DNA of 64,000 nt from Gonatopus flavifemur. Taxonomy: Eukaryota > Arthropoda > Insecta > Hymenoptera > Dryinidae. The translations under genes were made by a program, and so were the position numbers. Positions 1 to 10,600 of the stretch are shown here, piece after piece; the first letter of the stretch is position 1, and each line of letters opens with the position of its first letter. Below the pieces are notes generated by a model. The model ran no database searches, was not told the DNA's origin, and saw nothing but the letters and a program-made list of their open reading frames with translations. The DNA lies in assembly GCA_018340375.1 (NCBI GenBank), contig JAFFJZ010000007.1:23906001-23970000 (forward strand), written 5' to 3'.

Positions 1-413
1 TCTATTTGGAAGAAGTGCATCATTGATCAATTTCGTTAGAATTCCCAGTTGAAGCACTTCCCTGTTCACCCCCTTTGCGAAATCTCCAATAAAATAATCA
101 GCTGCTCTCATGGCACTGGTATCTGCTTAATCACAATGTTTCGTTTTTCTTCAAGTTTCAAATTACATTTTTCTAGGAACACTGCCGCTCGTATTTCTTG
201 GAAAGAATACTATAGTGAGGGTGCTATAGCACCCTGATGTTAACCAAATTGTTCATACGAGACTTTTCGAATACCTTGCAATTCATTCTCAGAATATTGT
301 TCTATGCCTCAATCGTTGAATACTTATATGACTGCGAAAAAATACTTTATAGTGTGATATTCTAAAACTTGTGAAGAATATTCTAGGAACCTCACATGAA
401 CAATTCACTTAGA
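1..413. other. Non-coding, nothing recognised
   Basis: AT-rich sequence before the first fold-back element. Open frames here are short and lack any recognisable motif. Confidence 0.4.
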
Positions 414-704
414 CCTAGACAGCACTGAGACGTTTTGTAAACATTCACAAAACGTACCTCGTTACAAACGAAATGTTTCAGAAACGTTTTGTGACATTTT
501 AAAAAGGTTGCATGTATGTTTTTAAAACATGAAAATGTCCTGGCTTCTTTTATCAACATTCTCACGAAACGTGATTAGCACATGTTCAATTTGTCTTTAT
601 AAATCATCAAATTGATAATATCTCTGCGGATATTTTCATTTGAAACAAATTCTAAATCAATTATATCCGAGTAAAATAATATTGTGTGTAATGAATTACA
701 CGTA

Positions 705-1991
705 TCAGGTTGGCAACTAAGTAATTGCGGATTTCACTCATAGATGGTGTCAGTTGAATTTTTAGGTTTGCAGACGTAGTACAAATGTAAAACACATCTT
801 GTTATTTGATAGTTGACAATTCAGCTGTCAATCAGTAACAAAAGTTTTTTGATCGTTTGCGTAGTTTTCGTTTGGCGTTCGTTGAAAAATGGAAAATCAA
901 AAGGAACATTTTCGTCATATTTTGCTTTTTTATTTCCGCAAAGGGAAAAACGCATCGCAAGCTCATAAAAAGTTATGTGCTGTTTATGGTGACGAAGCCT
1001 TAAAAGAACGGCAGTGTCAAAATTGGTTTGCCAAATTTCGTTCTGGTGATTTTTCACTCAAAGATGAAAAACGCTCTGGTCGTCCAGTTGACGTTGATGA
1101 CGCCCTAATTGAAGCAATAATCGATTCGGATCGTCACAGTACAACACGTGAGATTGCAAAGAAACTTCATGTATCACATACATGCATTGAAAATCACTTA
1201 AAACAACTTGGCTATGTTCAAAAACTCGATACATGGGTTCCTCACGAACTGAAAGAAACGCATTTAACGCACCGCATTAACATCTGCGATTTGCTAAAGA
1301 AACGTAATGAAAATGATCCATTTCCAAAACGACTGATAACTAGCGATGAAAAATGGGTTGTGTACAACAATATCAAGCGGAAAAGATCGTGGAGCAGGCC
1401 AGGTGAACTAACTCGAACAACAGCAAAAGCTGATATTCATCAAAAAAAGGTTTTGTTATCAGTTTGGTGGGATTACAAAGGAATTGTCTACTTTGAACTC
1501 TTACCACCCAACCGAACGATCAATTCTGATGTCTACATTGAACAACTAACGAAATTAAACAATGCAGTGGAAAAAAAGCGGCCCGAATTGACAAATCGAA
1601 AAGGTGTTGTATTCCATCATGACAATGCAAGGCCACACACATCTTTGGTCACTCGGCAAAAATTATTGGAGCTTGGTTGGGATGTTTTGCCACATCCACT
1701 ATATAGTCCTGACCTTGCACCATCTGATTACTTTTTGTTTCGATCTTTCCAAAACTCCTTGAATGGTACAAATTTCAGTAATGATGATGATGTCAAATCG
1801 TACCTGATTCAGTTTTTTGCTAATAAAAACCAGAAGTTTTATGAACGTGGGATTATGATGCTGCCTGAAAGATGGCAAAAGGTCATTAATCAAAATGGGC
1901 AATACATTACAAAATGAAGTTATTTAGTTCCATGAAAAAAGTGTCTTTGATTTTCTAACAAAAATCCGCAATTACTTAGTTGCCAACCCAA
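705..1991 (+). mobile_element. Mariner, mellifera-like, apparently complete
   Basis: 1287 bp with inverted ends sharing GGTTGGCAACTAAGTAATTG and flanked by TA on both sides (703-704, 1992-1993). It contains one intact transposase frame with no stops or frameshifts. Confidence 0.95.
889..1917 (+). CDS. Mariner transposase, 342 aa, intact
   Basis: Cut-and-paste DNA transposase acting on the element's own ends. N-terminal paired-like DNA-binding region (residues about 1-110), WVPHEL linker at 116-121, then the catalytic core. Catalytic triad Asp153 (TSDEKW), Asp245 (HHDNARPH) and Asp280 (SPDLAPSDYFLF), with 34 residues between the last two: DD34D. Length equals that of active mariners (about 340-350). 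The canonical TGDEKW reads TSDEKW. It resembles the mellifera subfamily first seen in honeybee (from memory). Confidence 0.95.
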   Translation: MENQKEHFRHILLFYFRKGKNASQAHKKLCAVYGDEALKERQCQNWFAKFRSGDFSLKDEKRSGRPVDVDDALIEAIIDSDRHSTTREIAKKLHVSHTCIENHLKQLGYVQKLDTWVPHELKETHLTHRINICDLLKKRNENDPFPKRLITSDEKWVVYNNIKRKRSWSRPGELTRTTAKADIHQKKVLLSVWWDYKGIVYFELLPPNRTINSDVYIEQLTKLNNAVEKKRPELTNRKGVVFHHDNARPHTSLVTRQKLLELGWDVLPHPLYSPDLAPSDYFLFRSFQNSLNGTNFSNDDDVKSYLIQFFANKNQKFYERGIMMLPERWQKVINQNGQYITK

Positions 1992-2756
1992 TATAAGCTT
2001 ATGAAGTGCTGGATTTAGTGGAGAATAGTCCGGCTCTAAAGCGCTTTTTAATATCTTTGTTTTACTCTCTACAATATGTGTATCTTTATGATTTTTTATG
2101 TTATCCAGTGAGAATCAGTTGATTATGTGAAAAACAATATGGTTTTACTATTTTTTGATGTATTACAGTCATGTATTAAACTTTGAATATGAATGATTTG
2201 TATGTTGACCTAGGTTAGTGACGAAATGGGAAATTTTCATGAATCATATAAATGTTTTGACAATGTAAGTTTTAGAAATGTTTTGGAAACGTAAGTGATG
2301 GAATCAGAGGTCGCGAAACCACGGCCACATTTCTAAAACATTCCGAGCACCTACAGTGCTGTCTGGGGAGGGATGCTAGGGCAGAGACGCTAGCTATTTT
2401 GTTTATAGCATTCAAAAAATATTTTAATGAAATCAAAATAACGCTGTGTACAGCAATTCTTCAATCAATTTTGAAAATTACTGTGTACGAAAAGATATTT
2501 TGATTCTATCGAATCGATTCTCTCCAGTTTGTTGTCAATAAAATGGCTGAGGTCTTGATATTAGTATCACATGATGTAAGGGGATACCAGTACCCTCTCA
2601 GCAAACATTCTCATGGTAAGAATTCTTTGAATTAAATTCATAGGAATCGATGAAATTATCAAGAAATAATCTTCAGTACTTTATCGCAATGCAGAATCCA
2701 AACTTTCTCACAGATGTTGGAAAGGAATTTTTTGGAATTTGAAAATTTGGGCTTTG

Positions 2757-3000
2757 TACACGGAAAAAATAAAACATTACTGGTTACTGTGAATGACAGC
2801 GATTGGTTGAAAAACAAATGAAAATACGCTTGGATAATGAGGATTAGCGCGATCACAGTGATGCGTATTGTAATGAAATTCGTCAGTGCTGACTGGACAG
2901 TAATGAAAACTGAGAAACGCAGTACTGCATGGAATGAATTTGAGTTTCAATGTATTTTTGTGATTCACAGTAACCATTGCTGTTTTCTTCTTTCCATGTA
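2757..3000. repeat. MITE, TIR ACACGGAAAAAA, copy 1
   Basis: Bounded by TACACGGAAAAAAT and TCTTTCCATGTA. The interior has GGTTACTGTGAAT near both ends in opposite orientation. A partial inverted copy lies at 42559-42740. Confidence 0.6.
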
Positions 3001-3169
3001 TCGCAAATAAAGTATTAACGATTATTCCCTGAAAACTTCAGATACATTCATGAATTCAGTTCAGATAATTCTTACCGAGGAAATGTTTGTCGAGTCTATA
3101 TATACTGTTATATTTCCAACTGCGTGCAATTAGTGTTCCCTTGAAATATTTCCACAATATTACTAAAAT

Positions 3170-3400
3170 ATATAATATCGACAGGTGTAAAATATTACTG
3201 TGACATCACTGAAATATTGCTGTAATATTGACGTAATATTACAATATTGCTGTGATATTACTGCGATCTTACTGCAATCAATCTGCGCGGACATGAAATA
3301 TTACGGCAATATCGCAGTAATATTTCCCTGCAATATCACAATATCAAAAAATAATATTACTGCGATATTACTGCGATATTTTGTGTTGTGTGGGTTATTC
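3170..3400. repeat. AATATTACTGC word-repeat element
   Basis: Many degenerate copies of AATATTRCTG and its reverse complement, ending in TATTTTGTGTTGTGTGGG. The same words make up the palindrome at 23851-23956. Confidence 0.6.
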
Positions 3401-3730
3401 CGTGCTGTAGAGGAGTGGGAAGGTGCGTCATCTTACCCTGATTTACTCTACACTGGAAGAAATTCATCATTGGAAATTACTGGTTTTTCCATTAGACGGG
3501 AGATATCCTTGACATGAAAGTTCTATATACTTGGCATGAGATCACGAATTGATGATGAACAGTAATTTTCCATACTACGAAGTTTGAAAATTAAAACTAG
3601 TTAAAATTCATGTTGAAAACAGGAATTTCTTATGATACAATTCGGAAAACAAAAACTCTCAATTCGTGAGTTTTTTCCAGTCAATAAAACATTATGAAAT
3701 TACTGGTATCAATTGTAATCGCATGTTGAG

Positions 3731-4000
3731 TACACTGTTAAGAATTTCTTGAATTTTCATTAATTTTTCAAATACACTGGTAAATGAAATTTTTAATCCT
3801 TGGTGATTGAATTAAGAATTCAATCACAGATAATTGAATTTTCAATTTTTGCCATATTGAATTACCCATAATAGTACAGTTTAATAATTTAATTTTCATT
3901 CAAATGTAATTGAAATTTCAAGAACTTTTTCAACCACGTGAGTGGAAATCGCTTCCATTACATGTGATTGAAGTTTCATGCGGAAATTTCTAACAGTGTA
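3731..4000. repeat. MITE with ends TACACTGTTA, copy 1
   Basis: 270 bp, bounded by TACACTGTTA and TAACAGTGTA, with CAATTGAATT-like words. An inverted copy of the same length lies at 4596-4865. The outermost TA may be the target duplication. Confidence 0.7.
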
Positions 4001-4406
4001 TATCCCTCGTTTACTGACAAGAATCAGTAATTTTGATTGATAAATTTCTCTCAGTGTAAGTGTGATCTCACCCAAACATGTCAATGGCAACAATCTGTGA
4101 CAAGGTTCAATTGCTATCTGGGCGAGAGCAGATAAATAAGATCGAAGATTATCAAATTCGTCAAAACAGGCCAAAACTACTGTTCTGAAAGAGGGAAAAA
4201 ATAGCAGAGGAAGATGCTTTTCTGAAGGAAAAGATTTACTCTACAATCCAGGGATCGTAAAATAAACTTGGATAGCTGTAAATCACTCTACACTCTAATT
4301 TCAAGATCGAAAACTTCAAACTCGTTTTTTTCGAAATGTTTTTTTCCATGCCGGAGACTGTAACTCAAAAACTAATAAACCGATCGATTTGAAAATTTCA
4401 CCAAAT

Positions 4407-4975
4407 ACACGGGAAGACCGGGTCTATTGATGTTTAGAAAAATGACTGTCAATTTAGGGAAAACGAGGATCACTGAAAAATATTCGTAGTGAGTCTACTA
4501 AAAAGTCGTAGTCAATGTATTGAAAATTGATAGTTTCACTGTGAAAAATACCAATGGACCTATCAACTGTTAATATTTTGACTACGAATTTTTGGTACAC
4601 TGTTAGAAATTCCCGCATGAAACTTCAATCACTTGTAATGGAAGCAATTTCCACTCACATGGTTGAAAAAGTTCTTGAAATTTCAATTACATTTGAATGA
4701 AAATTGAATTATTAAACTGTACTATTATGGGTAATATAATATAGCAAAAATTGAAAATTCAATTATCTGTGATTGAATTCTTAATTCAATCACCAAGCAT
4801 TAAAAATGTTATTTACAAGTGTACTTGAAAAATGAATGAAAATTCAAGAAATTTTTAACAGTGTAGACTCACTACGAATATCTTTCAGCGATCCTCTTTT
4901 TCCCTAAATTGACAGTCATTTTTCTAAACTTTGATAAATTCTTTCTAATTATTGATAGACTCGGGCTTTCCGTTT
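4407..4975. repeat. Fold-back element A, copy 1, with nested MITE
   Basis: Ends ACACGGGAAG and CTTTCCGTTTA. Arms include TTTAGAAAAATGACTGTCAA on the left and its inverse near 4915. A complete TACACTGTTA MITE (4596-4865) sits at the centre. Confidence 0.65.
4596..4865. repeat. MITE with ends TACACTGTTA, copy 2, nested
   Basis: Same family and length as 3731-4000 but in opposite orientation, at the centre of fold-back element A. Confidence 0.7.
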
Positions 4976-6289
4976 ATCTTTCAACTGACTGGCCATCGAA
5001 TGAACCTAAACTGACGAGAAATTCTTTTTATTGAATATCATTTCCAACACTTTGTTCTAAAAAAAACAGACTTATTTTTTCAAATGTCCTAAAACTTCCA
5101 AATTGTTCGTTTTTTTCCAAATTCTGGTTAGCTTCAAGCGGATTACCATTTTGCTCCGTTGAATTTTGGTAATTGCAAGGACCTGGGCATTCTTTGGCGT
5201 AGAATTTAGGAGCTCACTTCGAACTGTTGTGCCACTATTTTTTCCCATATTATGAAAACATTTTTTTATAACTTTGAACTTGAGATATATTATGCACTTT
5301 GAATCAATCCAATAACTCTTCTCAGTTTTCCATAGGAAATCATTGAAAAACAGGTCGTTTACATGAGGCTTCTCCCTCGAAATAGTTTTGAAAAATCTCA
5401 CAAGTATTCCCTTAAGTACAAAAGGAATTGAGACCGCTCATTGTACAAGCGCGTGTTCCAAAATACTTATCCAAATTAGCATTCTCTCAAAAAAAGCCCA
5501 TAATTCAATTCTTGCACGTTCATCAGAATTGGTTATAAAAACATAAGAAGTTTCAAGAGTTTCGCAAAATTGAAATTGAAAATTAAAGAAATCCCAGGAC
5601 TTTGATAAGAAGAACCCGAATTCCATCTATCCACCCTGTTGGAAAAATTCTAGAGGAATTCAAAGGAACTTAGACAAATTCAGAGTGGAGTATTGTTTGC
5701 CTTTGCCAGTTTGTTATACGTTTCAATTCCTCTTACCACTTTCCGAATGTTCTTCCACCTCCGGTATGGTACGCCCCGCAGGTATGGAATTACATTAGGA
5801 AAATGAAGATGATGAATTACGTCAACAGTTTCATCACTAAACAAACTGTGAAATCAAATTGAAGAATATTCGAAGTACATAAGAAAAGACGAAATAAAGA
5901 ACGGAACGTATGATAGAGCTGCTATTTTTAAAACTTAATCAAAGAGAAGGTAGAAAAGTGATATTACAAAGACATATTGAATAAATCAATAGAGGTCCGA
6001 GGAATGAAAGAAAGAGGACAAACGAGAGCTCCCAAAGAAAAGCAACAACACAGTTCCCGGGCAAATATATTGAATGCATTCCGCTGGGTTGATGTGTTGT
6101 TTAATTTCAACCGACAAATTAAAAATTTCATATTCTAATGAAACAGGTGGTTTCTTGAGTGGAAAACACGAACCGTAACTTTTTTGGCGTAGAAAAATGT
6201 GCTTGAATTGAGCAAACTGCAGTTATCTCAATAATTTATCACTTTTGTCATAATTTTGTTTTGAACCCAATAAAACTTTCATCCAATAT
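4976..6289. other. Non-coding, nothing recognised
   Basis: No host exon or transposon end could be supported. The open frames are short and motif-free. Confidence 0.4.
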
Positions 6290-6810
6290 ATATGCAAGGA
6301 AAAACCGAGTTCATAATTATTTAGAAAAATGACTGTCAATTTAGGGCAGAAGAGGATCATTGAAGAATATTCGTAGTGAATTTACCGTAAGTTGATAGTT
6401 TCATTGTGAACAATAACAATAAAACGATCAATCTTTGATATTTTCACTACATGCAGAAAACAGATGTGTTGAAAAGTCCCATAATTTATTGAGGATCAGC
6501 GCCAGTTTATGACAGATAGAGTTTTCACTCAAATTAACTTTGAAAAAGTCCCATAATTAGACGTATTTCTACGAGGAATTATGGTACTTTTGAACCTATA
6601 TTCAAGTAAATAATTTCATTCATCACAGACTGGCCCTGATCCTCAATAAATTATCGGAATTTTTAAAATATATTTTTCTGTGTGTAAGAATTTTCGGTCA
6701 ACCCACTACAAATAGCTTTCAGCGATCCTCCTTTCCCCTAAATTGACAGTCATTTTTCTAAATATTGAAAATAGACTGTTTATCATTAATGAACTTGATC
6801 TTTCCGTGTA
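6290..6810. repeat. Fold-back element A, copy 2, with another nested element
   Basis: Left arm has TTTAGAAAAATGACTGTCAA, right arm its inverse, outer end TTTCCGTGTA. The centre (about 6453-6686) is a different fold-back element whose arms share ATAATTTATTGAGGATCAG. Confidence 0.6.
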
Positions 6811-7486
6811 TACAAATTGATTGTTTCCTTCTCCAATAGCATTCATGGATGTAAATGTAATTTTGATTCAGGATCAGAAAATTATAATCCGCTCCAAATT
6901 AGTGAATGAATAAATAAATAATTTTACCAGACTATTCATCTTACATGAATAGACGATCTTCGGTTTCAATCGAATGTTTCATTGATACCAATAAACGTTC
7001 TCTGGGGAGAGAACGTATAAATCTTTATTTCGGAGGTGGATATCGAAGGGTTGTTACTGGCTACTTCTATAGTACAAACGATTACGGTTGTGGAAGAAAA
7101 AATTCACTTCGCTATTACTTATTTTTCTTTTGTAAGACATTTTAGTGACGGGGGATGAATTGTTCCCTCAATGTATTCAAAATCGCTATTCAAAAATGTA
7201 TGCCGTGATGTAGTGATGGGCGATATTTCAGGATATCGATATTTTATATAAAATTTGTACAAAGTTTTTATCGATATTTTATAAAATTCAATATAAACTC
7301 AACAGAATTTCTATAAACAATATCGATATTTTCAAATACCGCCAATCACTAGCGTGATGAAACAATTCAAGAATTTAATCACATACACTAATATCGAATC
7401 TCCAGAACCTTATTAATGAGCTTTGATAATTTTGTTCTTGTCGTCTTACACATGGAACTGATGAATCAATACCATTTTTGTTTCAG

Positions 7487-7570
7487 AATAACGCGATGAT
7501 ATCATCCAACCTATCATGAGCTGTAAAAAACTGCACGGTTACGCCAGAGTAGGATATCGAGTTACATATC
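7487..7570 (+). promoter_or_regulatory. DDR 5' untranslated part of first coding exon, with upstream ATGs
   Basis: The exon starts after the acceptor TTTGTTTCAG, so at least one upstream non-coding exon exists that I did not locate. Before the receptor ATG at 7571 there are two ATGs. The first, at 7496, opens an eight-codon frame ending at TGA 7517-7519. The second, at 7516, overlaps that stop as ATGA and stays open past the receptor start into the exon end. This could lower translation of the receptor; that is inference. Confidence 0.6.
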
Positions 7571-7649
7571 ATGGAGGCGGTAGTATTTTTTATAAACGTC
7601 TTCATTATTTCGGCTCTTTGCGCAGAAGAATCGACCACAAGTGTTGTAG
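7571..7649 (+). CDS. DDR coding exon 1: signal peptide
   Basis: Encodes 26 codons plus one base. Met-Glu-Ala is followed by a hydrophobic stretch (VVFFINVFIISALCA), a typical secretory signal with likely cleavage after Ala18. Donor is GTGAGT. The frame joins the next exon as G|GC. Confidence 0.9.
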
Positions 7650-10600
7650 GTGAGTTAACAGTGTTTTTTAACAATACGGGTTGACTCTTAGTTGAAAAAC
7701 TGTTAATGCTATGGAAAAAATCTCATTAGGAACTCATATATACCTTATAAGTCCTGAAGAACGGATGTCCAAATACCGCTATAGAAGTTGATGCATTTCC
7801 ACAAAATCTTATGAGAATATATACAATTTTTTATGTACAAAATAACAAACAAACTTTACTTACTGAGGAACACCCAGAAAAATGATTTACTTGAATATGA
7901 ACCTACTAGACATTTCATTGCGTTCAGTAAATTTTTACTTGATTTAAGTGAATTTTATCTGAAATAACTAAAAATTTATTTGGATTGACTGAATTTTTTA
8001 TTTGATTCAACTAAAACTCTATTAGGTTCATATTTAAATAGAAGTTTAGTTGATTCAAACAAAACTTAGTCAATCCAAATAAATCCAAGTATAAAATTTC
8101 CTCGGTGGAGTCGATATTTTTTGCTGCCACAGTTTTAAAATCGCTGTCGTAGCCAAGAGGAACTCAGCAAAATAAAATTTCGTTATGACAATGAATTTCT
8201 TTTTCTTCGTATGAAAATTGCAAATAAACGTAAATTTGATTTGATTCTGAATCAATCACAAAATCTCAACTCACGTGTCTCCTAATGCATCCGTGAATCT
8301 AATATCACTGTACGCAGCTACGCAATTATACTTAAGCAACGTTGTTTCATTTCATAAAAATGATCTGCATAAAATGCACTCGTGTTTATCGAGACATGTC
8401 TATCGTCTCGAAATCATTCATTAATCATAAAGCATTGAGCGAAAGTACTTTTGAGGTATATTTCATCGCACTTCTATTTTTCCCCGTTCCCTCGTTCGAC
8501 GTTGAGGGGTTGGTTGCCGAGGAGGCGTATAACTTCATTCTCACGAGAAGATTGCAATTAACGTAATGAAACGCTACGTGAGGGATGCCAAGAGTGCGTC
8601 TCAAATTTCAATGAACCCTCCCCATGTTTACAAGCCTTGAAACTTTAAGTGCAAAGCTGATATGTAAATCAGTGTACAAATAATCGAACTTGAAATCAAC
8701 TTTATGCACACTTCACACGCACACATCATCATTTTTCGCCCAAAACTTATCGTTTGAAAATACAATTATACCAGTTCAAAATATCAGCATTAATGGAATT
8801 GAACCGTTTGAATGTTGAGTGAATTTTGTTGATTCGCAAACACTCCTCCAACATTCCCTGCGAATCGTTGACTGTTGAATACTTTTCCCTATAACTTCTC
8901 TTATTTTCCACATAAATTACTCCTTACCCCTGAAAAATGAGATCAATAATGCATACCATTTTCTCCGCGTGATTAATGGGATAAAAATTGAATTTGGTTC
9001 AATAACGGTCCAAATGAAAAAGCAATCCCTCGATATTCTAGATCGACATTTTTCTTTTTCCAAACGAACTATCGAACCTTTCGCACGGAACACGGGGTAA
9101 GGTCCCGTTTTACTTTGAACTAATTTCTAGTAGGGATTAAATTCTTGTGTAACTTTCTAACAAACACAAGTGACTCTGGCGTGTTAACGGCCCTTTATCA
9201 CACCATTACTGGTACTGTTGAACCGATATTGGCCTTTTGAAACGACAACAGTCTATGTTTGTAAAGTTCTTCCTTACCCAGAACTACCCATAAGTCAACC
9301 ACTGCCAGACTCTCCAACGAATATACGCTAATGAATCTGCGAACTTCATTAATTAATCAGCAAAGTTCAACACATTTGTCTACGTGTAATTGATGACATG
9401 TTCTATTGGTGAACTCGAACGTGAAGCATGATTGTTGACATCCGTGTCAAGAAAAAAAGTATTCATTTCTCTTAATTATGGAATATATTTTCTTTGTAAA
9501 TTCTATAACAGATCTAAATACCTGCATATGAGAATTGATTTTCAGGAATTTTATGAAGCGAAAATTGGACGCAATTATTCTTGCTAGGGTTCATTGCGCT
9601 TTATATCCAACGCTCGGGAAAAGAGAAACATGAACTCAACGCACTTTGTGGACAAAAAAAGAGAAAATCTGACAAATGCTTCGGAAAGGAAAGTCGTGTC
9701 TTCTTTTGCGATAAAAAAATCTTTGATTTTGCCCCATTTTACTGAATTCGTTTTCTTTTTTTTTTCACTCTCCCGTCACTTCGAATTGTATAAAGTACAA
9801 TGTGCGATCGTATCCTAACGCATTATCATTATCATCGTCGTCGTCAACAATAATGAATTCATGGAGTGGTTTGATGCAACCCTCCATCCTCATTTATTTA
9901 CCTCTATACCTCTTTGTTCTTACGAATCTAGCACATCTCATTTCGCTGTAATTTACATGCTAATCTGGGGTTCCTCTTTTTCTATTTGCGTACTCACCTT
10001 CGTTTCTCTCTTTCTTTCGTTTTTAATAAAATCCTGCACTCATAGTATATCATCCTATCCAATAATCACTGTTTAGTACCCTTTTTCTTTTCCTGGTAAA
10101 AAAAATCCTATTCATTCCGATCAAAGAGACAGAATTCCAATTGAAACCGATTAATACCCATTAGATTTGAATCAGAATTTTTCGCTTCCAATAGGAATTA
10201 ATAGGAATTTTTTAACCAGTGGAACTTGCTCACATAGAGAAGATATTTTATTCGTCACTCCGCATTTGGTTCAAGGGTGCACGAGACTCGAGACGATACT
10301 GTTGTATTTGGAGTCGAGACGATACCGAGACTGGATATTCGATACTCGAGAAAATCGTGGATACTGGGGGTGCACAGAAGCACGAGACTAATATCGGTAT
10401 CGTTTTGGAATTGACACGAAATTGAGAATAAAGACCTAATATTCGGACATATCATCAATAGTGTTGATGTTTTTCAATGTGGAAATAATAGGAAAGGAGT
10501 ATTTCCACATGCAACATAACGAAATTCCTCTTAAAAAAGAGCCGTATATCTCTCTCAAATTATGATATATGTATATGGTCTTATTTTGAAAATTGCCTGG

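Larger units (their letters stand above)
414..2368. repeat. Fold-back element split by a mariner
   Basis: Left end CCTAGACAGCACTG and right end CAGTGCTGTCTGGGG are inverted copies. Both inner flanks carry AAACGTTTTG-like words (about 430-510 and 2250-2340). Without the mariner at 705-1991 and its TA duplication it is about 0.67 kb and non-coding. Confidence 0.6.
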
